Part shown: one piece after another, positions 40,057-49,234 of the stretch
Position numbering within the stretch: the first letter of the stretch is position 1
How the letters are laid out: every line of letters starts with the position of its first letter
NCBI GenBank assembly: GCA_037200445.1
Contig: JBBCGH010000001.1
Coordinates: forward strand, 1,302,001 to 1,366,000
DNA length: 64,000 nt
Origin: Alphaproteobacteria bacterium
GTDB taxonomy: Bacteria; Pseudomonadota; Alphaproteobacteria; Rhizobiales; Xanthobacteraceae
Direction: 5' to 3'
Program-made: the position numbers and the translations under genes
The notes under the pieces: model-generated
What the model was told of the DNA's origin: nothing
The model's database searches: none
What the model saw: only the letters and a program-made list of their open reading frames with translations

Positions 40057-41981
40057 GCCGTCGGCTTGTCCCCGGCAAGCCGCGAGGTGCGCGCGAGGCC
40101 GTGCGCGGTCTTCTCCCAGTGGAACGGATTGAACAGCAGTTGCCAGAGCGCGCGCCACGCCGCGACGGACAACAGCAGCCAGTGCAGCGGCATCAGCAGC
40201 AGCACCCAGCCCTGGCGCAGCAGATTGCGCCGCTTCAGGCCGATCAGCCCGAGCGCCGCCGAGGTGAGATAGCCGGAGATGAGCGCCCCGAGATAGAGCC
40301 AGAACAGCGTTCTCCCGAACACGCTGCCGCCGGTGTCGAAAAGCTGGTTCGTCGCGAACAAATACCCGGCCACCGCGATGAAAACCGGATGCACCAGGGC
40401 GGACAACACCGTGCCGCCGACCACCAGCTGAAAGGCCAGGAAGCCGGAAAAGCCGAGCTCGCGTGCAATGCGCAAGGGATCGCGCATATGTACCAGCCAG
40501 GTCTGCATCCAGCCCTTGAACCAGCGCGTGCGCTGGCGGGTCCAGGGCACGATACGCGCTGGCGCCTCCTCATAGGTCGTCGAATGGATCACCGCGGCGC
40601 GGTATCCGAGCCGCGCGAGCCGCATGCCGAGGTCGGCATCTTCGGTGACGTTATAGGGGTCCCACCCTCCGGCCTCGCGCAGCGCCTGGGTGCGAAAATG
40701 GTTCGACGAGCCGCCGAGCGGCAGCGGCAGCCGCAACTGCGCGAGCCCCGGCAACAACACGTCGAATTGGCCGGCGTATTCGGCGGTGAAGAGCCGGGCC
40801 AACCACGAGTCATGCGTATTGTCGATGGTGAGCCGCGCCTGCACGCAGGCGATGTCCGCCCCATTGCCCAGGAATGCATCGAGCGCGCGGTGAAGCTGGT
40901 CGCGCGCCGGACGGTCCTCGGCATCGAACACCGCGATGAACGTGCCCTTGGCGAGCGCGAGCGCCGCGTTCAAGGCTTTCGGCTTGGTGCGCGGACCGAC
41001 GTCGGGTGTGATCAGGACTTCGAACGGCGCGCCGAGATCGAGATCCAGCAGGGCCGCGCGCGTCGCCATGTCGTTGGGCTCGAGCGCGAAGACGATCTGC
41101 AGTTTCTCGACCGGGAAATCGAGGCCGCGCAGCGCGGTGACGAGAGGGGGTACCGCGCTCGCCTCGTCGTAGAGCGCGACCACAATGGTGTAGACCGGCA
41201 AGTCGCCCGTCCTCAGGCGAAGCGCGCGCCATGCGCGCCATCGCGTGGCCGCGCCGATCGCGCGCAACGCCGCCCAGGCGAGGAAGATCAACGCGAGCGC
41301 GGCACTCGCAAGCGCGGCCGCGGCGTCCTGGAAGACGAGCCCCGCGCCGATCGTGGCGGCGATGCCGCCAAGCCATTTTGCGCGGATGCGCCGTGGGCAC
41401 TGTGCCGCCGAAAGCTCCGGCCGCTCCCGCCGCAGGCCTTCTGCCGCGCGTGTACCGAGCGCCGCCGCACCATGTTCCAGCGCAAACTCCCGCAGGCGTT
41501 GTTGCGAGGTCAGCCGGAAGCGGTCCTTCGGCAGCGGATGTGCCCCGGTCACGAGACGGCGCGCCCCGAGAATATCGGGTGCGACGACGTAGACGAATGT
41601 GTCGCCGACGCTCAGCGGCAGCAAACCGGCGTTTGCCGCAACGACAAGCCGGTTATCCGGCAGCGGACAGGCTTCGCGCGCCACAGCGAGCCGCTCGAAC
41701 GGCACATGCAGCCACCCGGCAAGCGCCCGCACATAATCGTCCTCGGAGATATGCCCCGACGCGATCAACACACGATCGGCCCCGATATTGAGCGCGATGG
41801 CGCGTTGCTCGGCCTTGGCCAGCAAACCTGGGGGCAGGGTGCCGCGCAGGCAATCGAGCTCCGGGCAGCGCGACCGCGCCCGGCTCTGCGGCAGGCTGAT
41901 GCGGCTCGATTCGGGCACAAATGCCCGGACCGCGACGCGCCGGCGCCGATCCGGCGGTCTTTCGAATTCGACGGTACTCAA
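40047..41981 (-). CDS. GT2 family membrane glycosyltransferase
   Basis: A 644-residue processive-type glycosyltransferase. Residues ~50-180 resemble the GspE/PilB N-terminal domain (GADRVLIASGHISEDDYVRA). A pair of membrane helices follows, then the GT2 catalytic core with YTIVVALYDEASAV, FDAEDRP (DxD), NVTEDADLGMRLARLGY and the RQRTRWFKGWMQ (QxxRW) motif. Several C-terminal helices follow. The architecture is like bacterial N-glycosyltransferases or exopolysaccharide synthases; the product is not known. The apparent start is a TTG with weak ribosome-binding sequence, so the N-terminus is uncertain. Confidence 0.88.
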   Translation of the reverse strand: MSTVEFERPPDRRRRVAVRAFVPESSRISLPQSRARSRCPELDCLRGTLPPGLLAKAEQRAIALNIGADRVLIASGHISEDDYVRALAGWLHVPFERLAVAREACPLPDNRLVVAANAGLLPLSVGDTFVYVVAPDILGARRLVTGAHPLPKDRFRLTSQQRLREFALEHGAAALGTRAAEGLRRERPELSAAQCPRRIRAKWLGGIAATIGAGLVFQDAAAALASAALALIFLAWAALRAIGAATRWRAWRALRLRTGDLPVYTIVVALYDEASAVPPLVTALRGLDFPVEKLQIVFALEPNDMATRAALLDLDLGAPFEVLITPDVGPRTKPKALNAALALAKGTFIAVFDAEDRPARDQLHRALDAFLGNGADIACVQARLTIDNTHDSWLARLFTAEYAGQFDVLLPGLAQLRLPLPLGGSSNHFRTQALREAGGWDPYNVTEDADLGMRLARLGYRAAVIHSTTYEEAPARIVPWTRQRTRWFKGWMQTWLVHMRDPLRIARELGFSGFLAFQLVVGGTVLSALVHPVFIAVAGYLFATNQLFDTGGSVFGRTLFWLYLGALISGYLTSAALGLIGLKRRNLLRQGWVLLLMPLHWLLLSVAAWRALWQLLFNPFHWEKTAHGLARTSRLAGDKPTAQR

Positions 41982-42062
41982 ACTGCTGCCCCGTCCCCGG
42001 CTCTTCGTCTATAAGCAGGCCGCCGGAGGCGCCCCGGCTACAACTGATGATCATCAAGTCTA

Positions 42063-42974
42063 ATGCAGCAGCGATTTCGTTGTAAATCAGAAGAATTCGC
42101 GTACAGGTTTCGCCTTGTGGTCGCGCTTGCGGTAGCCGGCTGGATGACGGTGATGGTCGCCCCACCGGCCGTGGCCCAACCTGCGCCGTCGCAGCCGGCC
42201 GCCCAGGCGCCCGTGTCGGTTCCGGGCTTCTGGGACCCGCGCCGGCGGCCGGAGCGGCCCGACATCTCGCGCATTACGCAAATCCGTTTTCTGACCGAGT
42301 TCGACTATCCGCCGTTCAACTACGCGGGGCCGGACGGCAATCCGGCCGGCTTCAACGTCGAGCTTGCGCGGCTGATCTGCGAGGAGCTGAAGGTCCAGTG
42401 CACCATCCAGCTGCGCCGGTTCGACACGCTGTTGCAGGCGCTCGCCGAAAACCGTGCCGATGCGGTGATTGCCTCGCTCGCGGTCACGCCCGAAACGCGC
42501 CAGCGCGTCGATTTCAGCGATCCGTATTACCGCGCGCCGGCGCGCTTTGTTGCGCGGCGCGACACCGATCTGCGTGAGGTCATTCCCGAAACACTCGAAG
42601 GCAGGAAGGTCGCGGTGGTCGGCGGCAGCGCGCACGAGGCTTACCTGAAGGCCTTCTTCACCGAAGCCGAGTTGAAACCCTATCGCTCCATGGAGGCGGC
42701 ACGCGAAGCCCTGCGCAAGGGGGAGGCTGATCTGCTGTTCGGCGACGGCATCGCGCTCGCGTTCTGGCTCAACGGCACGGATTCGGCGAACTGCTGCGTC
42801 TTCGTTGGCGGCCCGTTCACCGAGAGCCGCTATTTCGGGGAGGGGGTCGGCATCGCGATGAAGCGCGGCAACGACACGCTGCGGCTTGCGCTGAACTGGG
42901 CGCTGTTCCGGCTGTGGGAGAAGGGCCGGTTCACCGATCTGTGGCTGCGGTATTTCCCCATCAGCCCGTTTTAG
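42063..42974 (+). CDS. Periplasmic solute-binding protein, family 3
   Basis: A 303-residue amino-acid-type binding protein with an uncleaved-looking basic start followed by a signal segment (LVVALAVAGWMTVMVAPPAV). Family landmarks are FLTEFDYPPFNYAGPDGNPAGFNVEL-type core (only parts cited), ADAVIASLAVTPETRQRVDF, and GKVAVVGGSAHEAYL-like sequence. No permease or ATPase gene is beside it, so it is an orphan or acts as a sensor. It is divergent from the GT2 gene and overlaps the next, convergent gene by 14 nt. Confidence 0.88.
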   Translation: MQQRFRCKSEEFAYRFRLVVALAVAGWMTVMVAPPAVAQPAPSQPAAQAPVSVPGFWDPRRRPERPDISRITQIRFLTEFDYPPFNYAGPDGNPAGFNVELARLICEELKVQCTIQLRRFDTLLQALAENRADAVIASLAVTPETRQRVDFSDPYYRAPARFVARRDTDLREVIPETLEGRKVAVVGGSAHEAYLKAFFTEAELKPYRSMEAAREALRKGEADLLFGDGIALAFWLNGTDSANCCVFVGGPFTESRYFGEGVGIAMKRGNDTLRLALNWALFRLWEKGRFTDLWLRYFPISPF

Positions 42975-43560
42975 AACCGCGGCGCGCCTCCTCCTCGACG
43001 AAGTCGAGGCGATCCTGGCCGAAGAACATATGCTTGCCGACGAAAAATGTCGGCGCGCCGAACACGCCGCGCGCGACCGCTTCCTCGGTCACGGCTTTAA
43101 GTTTGTCCTTCACCTCCGGCTTTCCGATCGCCGCCAGCATGGCGGCAGGATCGAGACCCGCCGCGCGCAGGACATCGCCAATGACGATCGGGTCTTCCAT
43201 GCGTTTCTGATCGGCCCAGATCGCGCGAAAAACGGCGTCGCTGTAGGGGATGAGCCGGCCCTCGATCTCGGCCGCAATGGCGCCGCGCATGAGGTTGAGC
43301 GTGTTGATCGGAAAATGCGGGTTGCGCACGTAGGGCACGCCGTAGCGTTTCGCAAAGCGCGGCAGGTCGGTCATCATCCAGGCGCCCTTGGCCGGAATGT
43401 TGATCGGCGACTGGTTGCCGGTCGCCTTGAACACGCCGCCGAGCAGCATCGGCCGATAGACGATGGTCGCACCGGTCCGTTGCGCAAGGCCCGGCACCTG
43501 CGTGTAGGCGAGGTAGGACGCGGGGCTTCCGTAGTCGAAGAAAAATTCGATACTCGCCAT
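42961..43560 (-). CDS. 2-hydroxychromene-2-carboxylate isomerase-like DsbA-fold protein
   Basis: A 199-residue DsbA/kappa-GST-fold protein (IEFFFDYGSPASYLAYTQVP, VYRPMLLGGVFKATGN, GVFGAPTFFVGKHMFFGQDR). The HCCA isomerase active serine position follows FDYGSP. Such enzymes are glutathione-dependent isomerases in aromatic degradation, but other substrates are possible. GGAGG precedes the ATG. Confidence 0.9.
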   Translation of the reverse strand: MASIEFFFDYGSPASYLAYTQVPGLAQRTGATIVYRPMLLGGVFKATGNQSPINIPAKGAWMMTDLPRFAKRYGVPYVRNPHFPINTLNLMRGAIAAEIEGRLIPYSDAVFRAIWADQKRMEDPIVIGDVLRAAGLDPAAMLAAIGKPEVKDKLKAVTEEAVARGVFGAPTFFVGKHMFFGQDRLDFVEEEARRGSKTG

Positions 43561-43618
43561 CCAAGCCTCCGCGCTCTCAGGCTTGAGATCGCGCGCTGAA
43601 AATCGCACCTTGTCAAGC

Positions 43619-44344
43619 ATGAGCGGCAAGGCAGTCCTGGTGATCGGTGCAGGCGATGCGACCGGCGGCGCCATCGCGCGGCGCTTCGCGCGCGAAGGCT
43701 ACGTCGCCTGCGTGACGCGGCGTCACGCCGACAAACTTTCCCCTCTCGTTGCGGCAATCGAAAAGGAGGGCGGCAAGGCACGCGCGTTCGGCAGCGACGC
43801 GCGCAAGGAAGAGGAGACGATCGCGCTCATCGACACGATCGAGCGCGAGGTCGGCGCGATCGAGGTCGCGGTCTACAACATCGGCGCCAACGTGCGCTTC
43901 CCGATCCGCGAGACCACCGCGCGCGTGTTCTTCAAGGTATGGGAGATGGCCTGCTTCGGCGGCTTCCTGATGGGCCGCGAGGCGGCAAAGCGCATGGTGC
44001 CGCGCGGGCAGGGCACCATCCTGTTCACCGGTGCGACCGCGAGCATACGCGGCGGCTCCGGCTATGCGGCGTTTGCGAGCGGCAAGCATGCGTTGCGGGC
44101 GCTCGCGCAAAGCATGGCGCGCGAATTGGGGCCGGAGGGTATTCACGTCGCGCACATTGTGATCGACGGCGCGATCGATACCGCCTGGATCCGCGAGAAC
44201 TTCCCCGAGCGCGCCGTGCTCAAATCGCGGGACGGTATCCTTGATCCGGAGGCGATTGCGGAAAACTACTGGCACCTGCATTCCCAGCCGCGCAGCGTTT
44301 GGACCCACGAGCTCGACCTGCGGCCTTGGATCGAGCGCTGGTAG
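43619..44344 (+). CDS. SDR family protein with Phe at the catalytic Tyr position
   Basis: A 241-residue SDR-fold protein. The nucleotide motif is [17 protein letters not shown] (an unusual GAGDATG form). [20 protein letters not shown] leads into [15 protein letters not shown]. The Lys of YxxxK is present but the residue four before it is Phe (FASGK). Such sequences form a recognisable SDR subgroup. It lies 58 nt from the divergent isomerase and ends 17 nt before lysK. Substrate unknown. Confidence 0.88.
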   Translation: MSGKAVLVIGAGDATGGAIARRFAREGYVACVTRRHADKLSPLVAAIEKEGGKARAFGSDARKEEETIALIDTIEREVGAIEVAVYNIGANVRFPIRETTARVFFKVWEMACFGGFLMGREAAKRMVPRGQGTILFTGATASIRGGSGYAAFASGKHALRALAQSMARELGPEGIHVAHIVIDGAIDTAWIRENFPERAVLKSRDGILDPEAIAENYWHLHSQPRSVWTHELDLRPWIERW

Positions 44345-44361
44345 GCGCTAAAGCAAGGCCC

Positions 44362-45993
44362 ATGTCGATTGCCGAGGCCGCCCCCAGCCTGCGCGAACTT
44401 GCCGAAACCTCGAACGCATGGCCGTTCGAGGAGGCGCGGAAGATCGTTGCGCGCCTGAAGCGCAAGCCGAAGGACGAGGTGATCTTCGAGACCGGCTACG
44501 GCCCCTCCGGCCTGCCGCATATCGGCACGTTCGGCGAGGTCGCGCGCACCACGATGGTGCGCCACGCGTTCCGCGTGCTCACCGACGACAAGGTGAAGAC
44601 GCGGCTGATCGCCTTCTCGGACGACATGGACGGGCTGCGCAAGGTGCCCGACAACGTCCCGAACCGCGACATGCTGGCCGCGCATCTCGGCAAGCCGCTG
44701 ACGCAGGTGCCCGACCCGTTCTCGAACGAGTATCCGTCGTTTGCCGCGCACAACAATGCACGCCTGCGCGCCTTCCTCGACTCGTTCGGCTTCGACTACG
44801 AGTTTGCGAGCTCGACCGAGTACTACAAGTCTGGCCGCTTCGACGTGACGCTCATCAAGTTTCTCGAGCGCTTCGACGCGGTGATGACCGTCATGTTGCC
44901 GTCGCTGCGCGAGGAGCGCGCGCAAACCTATTCGCCGTTCCTGCCGATCCATCCCAAGACCGGCATCGTGATGCAGGTGGCGGTCGAGCCGCTCCTCGAG
45001 AAGGGCGCAATCGCGTGGAGCGATCCCGACACCGGCGAAAAGTTTGAGACGCCGGTGACCGGTGGCCACGCCAAGCTGCAGTGGAAGCCCGACTGGGCGA
45101 TGCGCTGGGTCGCGCTCGGTATCGACTACGAGATGGCCGGCAAGGACCTGATCGATTCGGTGAAGCTCTCCGGCGAGATCGCGCGTGCGCTTGGCGCCGC
45201 GCCGCCCGAAGGATTCAACTACGAGCTCTTCCTCGACGAGAAGGGCCAGAAGATCTCCAAGTCGAAGGGCAACGGCCTGACCATCGATGAATGGCTGCGT
45301 TACGCGAGCCCCGAATCGCTCTCGCTCTTCATGTATCGCGAGCCGAAGGCCGCCAAGCGCCTCTACTTCGATGTGATCCCGCGCAACGTCGATGACTACT
45401 TCCAGTTCCTCGACGGCTATCAGCGTCAGGACGGCAAGCAGCGGCTGGCGAATCCGGTCTGGCACATTCATTCAGGCCATCCGCCCAAGGCGGACATGCC
45501 GATCACGTTCCAGCTGCTGCTGACGCTGGTGTCGTCGTCGAATGCCGAGAATGCCGAGACGCTCTGGGGCTTCATCGGGCGCTACCGGCCGGGCGTCACG
45601 CCGCAAACGCATCCCAAGCTCGACGCGATGGTCGGCTACGCGATCAACTACTATCGCGACTTCGTCGCGCCGACGAAGCAGTTCCGCGAGCCGACGGAGA
45701 CCGAGCGCAAGGCGCTCTCGGATTTGCGCGACGCGCTGTCGAACCTGCCGTCAGGCGCAACGACCGAGGACATCCAGAACGTCGTCTACGAGATCGGGCG
45801 TCGCGAACCCTTCCTCGACCACAAGAAGCCCGCCAAGGACGGCCGTCCGGGCGTCGCGCTCGACTGGTTCAACATGCTCTACCAGGTGCTGCTCGGTCAG
45901 GAGAAAGGCCCGCGCTTCGGTTCGTTCGTCGCGGTCTATGGCGTGCAGAACACCGTGAACATGATCGACGGCGCGCTGGCGAGGAGTGCATAG
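44362..45993 (+). CDS. lysK: Lysyl-tRNA synthetase, class I
   Basis: A 543-residue class I LysRS, the archaeal-type enzyme used by alphaproteobacteria instead of class II LysS. HIGH-type motif is [13 protein letters not shown] (residues ~50-60) and KMSKS-type motif is [13 protein letters not shown] (~295). The C-terminal helix-bundle domain is complete. It charges tRNA-Lys in the cytosol. The start ATG gives the usual family N-terminus; 21 upstream codons belong to the SDR gene region. Confidence 0.96.
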   Translation: MSIAEAAPSLRELAETSNAWPFEEARKIVARLKRKPKDEVIFETGYGPSGLPHIGTFGEVARTTMVRHAFRVLTDDKVKTRLIAFSDDMDGLRKVPDNVPNRDMLAAHLGKPLTQVPDPFSNEYPSFAAHNNARLRAFLDSFGFDYEFASSTEYYKSGRFDVTLIKFLERFDAVMTVMLPSLREERAQTYSPFLPIHPKTGIVMQVAVEPLLEKGAIAWSDPDTGEKFETPVTGGHAKLQWKPDWAMRWVALGIDYEMAGKDLIDSVKLSGEIARALGAAPPEGFNYELFLDEKGQKISKSKGNGLTIDEWLRYASPESLSLFMYREPKAAKRLYFDVIPRNVDDYFQFLDGYQRQDGKQRLANPVWHIHSGHPPKADMPITFQLLLTLVSSSNAENAETLWGFIGRYRPGVTPQTHPKLDAMVGYAINYYRDFVAPTKQFREPTETERKALSDLRDALSNLPSGATTEDIQNVVYEIGRREPFLDHKKPAKDGRPGVALDWFNMLYQVLLGQEKGPRFGSFVAVYGVQNTVNMIDGALARSA

Positions 45994-46035
45994 GCACACC
46001 GCGCAAATTGCTGTTGCGCCCGTTCTCTCAATGTC

Positions 46036-46121
46036 GTCACCCTGAGGTGCGAGCCGCGTTTGCGGCGAGCCTCGAAGGGCCATCCTTCGGGGGCCGCTTT
46101 CGCGGCCACCCTCAGGATGAC
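46036..46121. repeat. GTCACCCTGAGG palindromic repeat
   Basis: GTCACCCTGAGG at the left and CCTCAGGATGAC at the right enclose internal inverted segments (TGCGAGCCGC, TCGAAGGGCCATCCTTCG). This is the widely spread CCCTGAGG...CCTCAGG type. It ends 9 nt before the TauE/SafE ATG, so it forms that gene's 5' leader. Confidence 0.85.
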
Positions 46122-46130
46122 ACCTCCCGT

Positions 46131-46880
46131 ATGACCCCCTTCGACTTCGTCCTCATCGCCTGCACCATCATCTCGACCTCGTTCATCTCCGGCCTGTTCG
46201 GGATGGCGGGCGGGATGATCCTGGTCGGTGTGCTGCTGGTCTATTTCGACGTCGCGACCGGCATGGTGATCTTCTCGATCATCCAGTTCGTCGCGAACGG
46301 CTGGCGCGCGGTGCTGTGGGTGCGCTTCGTCATCTGGCGCATCTTCTTCGTCTACGTGGCGGGCGCGCTCATCTCGTTCGCGATCATGCGCTACGTCGCG
46401 ATCATCCCGAGCAAGGCGGCGGTGTACATCGGGCTCGGCGCGATGCCGTTTGCGATCGAGCTGTTGCCGAGGCGGATGCATCCCAACATCGAATGGCCCG
46501 GCGTCCCGTTCATCACCGGCGTGCTCACCACCGTGGTCCAGCTTCTGACCGGCGTCGGCGGCCTGTTCCTCGACATGTTCTTCCAGAAGAGCATGCTCGA
46601 TCGCAAAACCATCATCGCCACCAAGGCGGTGACGCAGACCTTCAGCCATGTGGTGCGTGCGGTCTATTTCGGCTCGTTCGTCGGCATCGCCGACGCGGTG
46701 CCGCTGTGGACCTATGTGCCGGCCATCGTGCTCTCGATCGCCGGCACGACGCTTGCCGCGCAGGTGCTCGAGCGCATGACCGATGTCGGCTTTCGCATGT
46801 GGACGCGGCGCGTGATCATGGCGATCAGCGCGATCTATCTGGCGCGCGGGCTGATGCTGATCTGGAGCGGGCAGTATTGA
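46131..46880 (+). CDS. TauE/SafE family sulfite/organosulfonate exporter
   Basis: A 249-residue polytopic permease with ~8 helices and the paired family motif (FISGLFGMAGGMILVGVLL near residue 20 and VVQLLTGVGGLFLDMFFQ near 140). The family exports sulfoacetate, sulfite or related anions; substrate unknown. No ribosome-binding site precedes the ATG because the palindromic repeat abuts it, so translation may start differently. Confidence 0.88.
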   Translation: MTPFDFVLIACTIISTSFISGLFGMAGGMILVGVLLVYFDVATGMVIFSIIQFVANGWRAVLWVRFVIWRIFFVYVAGALISFAIMRYVAIIPSKAAVYIGLGAMPFAIELLPRRMHPNIEWPGVPFITGVLTTVVQLLTGVGGLFLDMFFQKSMLDRKTIIATKAVTQTFSHVVRAVYFGSFVGIADAVPLWTYVPAIVLSIAGTTLAAQVLERMTDVGFRMWTRRVIMAISAIYLARGLMLIWSGQY

Positions 46881-46905
46881 GACGCGTTCGTTCCGGAGTA
46901 GCAGT

Positions 46906-47017
46906 TGTCATCCCGGCCGAGCGCAGCGAGAGCCGGGACCCATCTATCGCGACACGCAGGGACGAGTTGGTGGCACGATGGATCCCGGATAGCCGCTTCG
47001 CGGCTTCCGGGATGACA
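46906..47017. repeat. TGTCATCCCGG palindromic repeat
   Basis: TGTCATCCCGG at the left and CCGGGATGACA at the right, with further inner inverted segments (GCGCAGCGAGAGCCGGGACC; TAGCCGCTTCGCGGCTTCCGG in part). It fills the gap between the convergent permease and S24 regulator genes and may terminate both. Confidence 0.85.
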
Positions 47018-47022
47018 GGGAG

Positions 47023-47667
47023 CTACTGACTCGCCCACATGATGCGGGCGATCCACGCCACGTCTTCGACCGAGAGCGTGCGCTCCTTGTGATCGGGATT
47101 GAGCGAGCGCAGCTCGATCGTTTTCGAAGTGCGGCGCTTCAATTCCTTGGCCATGACCTCGCCGTTGCGGGTCTTGACCACGACGCGGTCGCCGCGCCGT
47201 ACCGGCGATGTCGGGGAGACCATGATGATGGTGCCGTCGCGGTAGGCCGGCTCCATCGAGCTCCCGGAAATTTCCAGCGCATAGGCGTGCTCGTCGTTGA
47301 CGGCCGGGAATGCGATCTCGTCCCAGCCTTTGCCGGCCGGGAACCCGCCGTCGTCGAAATAGCCGCCGGAGCCGGCCTCCGCGAGGCCGATCAGCGGCAC
47401 GGCCTGGGTCGAGGCGCCGCCGCGGTCGGTGATCAGCGACACGAAGGTATCGACGGTGGTGTTCGTCGCCTGCAGCGACTTGGCGACCGACTCGGTCGAG
47501 GGCCAGCGCGGGCGGCCCTCCGGCGTCACGCGCTTCGACTTGTTGAAGGTGGTGGGGTCGAGGCCCGCCTTCTTGGCGAGGCCCGAGGCCGAGAGGCCGG
47601 CACGCGCCGCGAGCCGGTCGACGGCGTTCCAGATATCCGAATGGGTGAGCATTGCGCGGGGCGCCAC
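47023..47667 (-). CDS. LexA/CI-like transcriptional regulator with S24 peptidase domain
   Basis: A 214-residue protein. The N-terminal helix-turn-helix is LTHSDIWNAVDRLAARAG, then LSASGLAKKAGLDPTTFNKS. The C-terminal S24 domain has the catalytic Ser in LEISGSSMEPAYRDG and the Lys region in VVVKTRNGEVMAKEL. This is the standard S24/XRE pattern of phage-type repressors that self-cleave on RecA activation; no phage genes are nearby and close homologues are core genes in this order. GTG start with GGAGG 6 nt upstream. Confidence 0.9.
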   Translation of the reverse strand: MAPRAMLTHSDIWNAVDRLAARAGLSASGLAKKAGLDPTTFNKSKRVTPEGRPRWPSTESVAKSLQATNTTVDTFVSLITDRGGASTQAVPLIGLAEAGSGGYFDDGGFPAGKGWDEIAFPAVNDEHAYALEISGSSMEPAYRDGTIIMVSPTSPVRRGDRVVVKTRNGEVMAKELKRRTSKTIELRSLNPDHKERTLSVEDVAWIARIMWASQ

Positions 47668-47708
47668 AGGTTCCTCCGTTCGCAGGTCAGAATTCCGAAT
47701 CGGCTCTA

Positions 47709-47723
47709 TTTATTAGGAATAAA
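47709..47723. promoter_or_regulatory. Candidate operator of the S24 regulator
   Basis: A perfect inverted repeat TTTATT-AGG-AATAAA in an AT-rich patch 42 nt upstream of the regulator GTG. It is a plausible autoregulatory site; the palindrome is observed, binding is inferred. Confidence 0.35.
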
Positions 47724-47801
47724 AACTGAAATTGTCGAGGGCTTTTCGTAGCCGCTTGAACCCGCACGCCGGCGACGCATAGGGTCGGCGCGAGGCACGC
47801 C

Positions 47802-48146
47802 TTGACGACGACCATCTACAAGATCTGCGACAGCGCCTTGTGGCGCGAGGCCGAGCGCGCCGGCGTCTTCACTGGCGCGCCGGTCGATCGTGCGGACGGC
47901 TTCATCCATTTTTCCACTGCGGATCAGGCCGCCGAGACCGCGGCGCGCCATTTTGCCGGCAAGGGCGACCTGCTGCTGGTCGCCGTCGATACGGGTGCGC
48001 TCGGTTCCGCGCTGCGCCATGAGCCTTCGCGCGGCGGCGCATTGTTTCCGCATCTTTATGCGAGCCTGCCGCTCTCGGCGGTTCGCTGGGTCAAGCCGCT
48101 GCCGCTCGGTGCCGACGGGCATCACGTGTTTCCGGAGCTTGCATGA
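47802..48146 (+). CDS. DUF952 family protein
   Basis: A 114-residue protein of the DUF952 family ([56 protein letters not shown]). The function is unknown; it is often encoded directly before pyrD in alphaproteobacteria. The start appears to be TTG. The stop overlaps the pyrD start (ATGA). Confidence 0.88.
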   Translation: MTTTIYKICDSALWREAERAGVFTGAPVDRADGFIHFSTADQAAETAARHFAGKGDLLLVAVDTGALGSALRHEPSRGGALFPHLYASLPLSAVRWVKPLPLGADGHHVFPELA

Positions 48147-49234
48147 TTGGGCTGTTCGACCATCTGGCGCGGCCGCTCCTGCGCAGGCTCGATCCCGAAA
48201 CCGCGCATGGGCTGGCCGTCAGGGCACTCAAGCTTGCGCGGCTGCCACGCGCGCCGGCTGACGACGAAAAGCTGCGCGTCGAGGCATTCGGGCTGGCGTT
48301 CCCCAATCCGGTTGGCCTCGCGGCAGGCTTCGACAAGCATGCCGAGGTGATCGACCCGCTGCTGCGGCTGGGCTTCGGCTTCGTGGAGGCGGGCGGCGTG
48401 ACGCCACGGCCGCAGCCGGGCAATCCACGTCCGCGGCTGTTCCGGCTTGATGCCGACGAAGGCATCATCAATCGCTTCGGCTTCAACAGCCATGGCCTCG
48501 ACGCGGTCGCGCAGCGGCTCGCGGCGCGCGCGGGCGCGCCTGGCCTCGCCGGAATCAATCTCGGCTCCAACAAGGACACGGTCGACCGCGCCGCCGACTA
48601 TGTCGCCTGCATCGCCGCGCTGGCGCCGCATGTCGGCTTTCTCACCGTCAACATTTCCTCTCCCAACACCGCGGGCCTGCGCAACCTGCAGCAGGCAAGC
48701 GCGCTCGACGATCTGTTGGCGCGTGTGATCGAGGCACGCGACCGCACCGCCGAAGGCGGCACGCGCAAGCCGCTGCTGCTCAAGATCGCACCCGACCTGA
48801 CGCTCACCGATCTCGACGATGTGGTCGGCATCGCGCGGCGGCATCGCATCGACGGCATGATCGTTGGCAACACGACGCTGACGCGACCGGACTTGCGCGA
48901 CCGCATCACTTCGATAGAGCAGGGTGGGCTCTCGGGCCGCCCGCTGTTTCCACTCTCGACCCGCATGTTGGCCGAAACCTATGTGCGCGCCGAGGGCGCG
49001 TTTCCGCTGATCGGCGTGGGCGGCATCGACTCCGGTGCCGCAGCCTTCGCCAAGATCAAGGCGGGCGCGAGCCTGATCCAGCTTTACTCGGGGCTTGTGT
49101 TCCGCGGCGTCGGACTGGTTGCGGCGATCAAGCGCGAGCTGATCGACTTCATGCGGATCGGGCGCCTGGACTCGCTCGCCGACGCGGTCGGGCGCGATGC
49201 CGCGGCCGTCACGGCGGAGCCGTGGCCGGTTTGA
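48143..49234 (+). CDS. pyrD: Dihydroorotate dehydrogenase (quinone), class 2
   Basis: A 363-residue membrane-associated flavoenzyme converting dihydroorotate to orotate in pyrimidine synthesis, passing electrons to ubiquinone. FMN/active-site motifs are [36 protein letters not shown]-type segment, [23 protein letters not shown] (catalytic Ser), [10 protein letters not shown] and [10 protein letters not shown]. The N-terminal helical extension ([20 protein letters not shown]) is the class 2 membrane part. It overlaps the convergent MATE gene by 26 nt. Confidence 0.96.
   Translation: MIGLFDHLARPLLRRLDPETAHGLAVRALKLARLPRAPADDEKLRVEAFGLAFPNPVGLAAGFDKHAEVIDPLLRLGFGFVEAGGVTPRPQPGNPRPRLFRLDADEGIINRFGFNSHGLDAVAQRLAARAGAPGLAGINLGSNKDTVDRAADYVACIAALAPHVGFLTVNISSPNTAGLRNLQQASALDDLLARVIEARDRTAEGGTRKPLLLKIAPDLTLTDLDDVVGIARRHRIDGMIVGNTTLTRPDLRDRITSIEQGGLSGRPLFPLSTRMLAETYVRAEGAFPLIGVGGIDSGAAAFAKIKAGASLIQLYSGLVFRGVGLVAAIKRELIDFMRIGRLDSLADAVGRDAAAVTAEPWPV

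Noticed and set aside
39519-42014. 831-residue plus-strand frame
   Set aside because: Shadow of SCO1 and antisense of the GT2 gene; no family features.
47023-47667. Prophage remnant suggested by the S24 repressor
   Set aside because: No integrase, structural or lysis genes and no att-like repeats nearby; homologues are core genes in this order.
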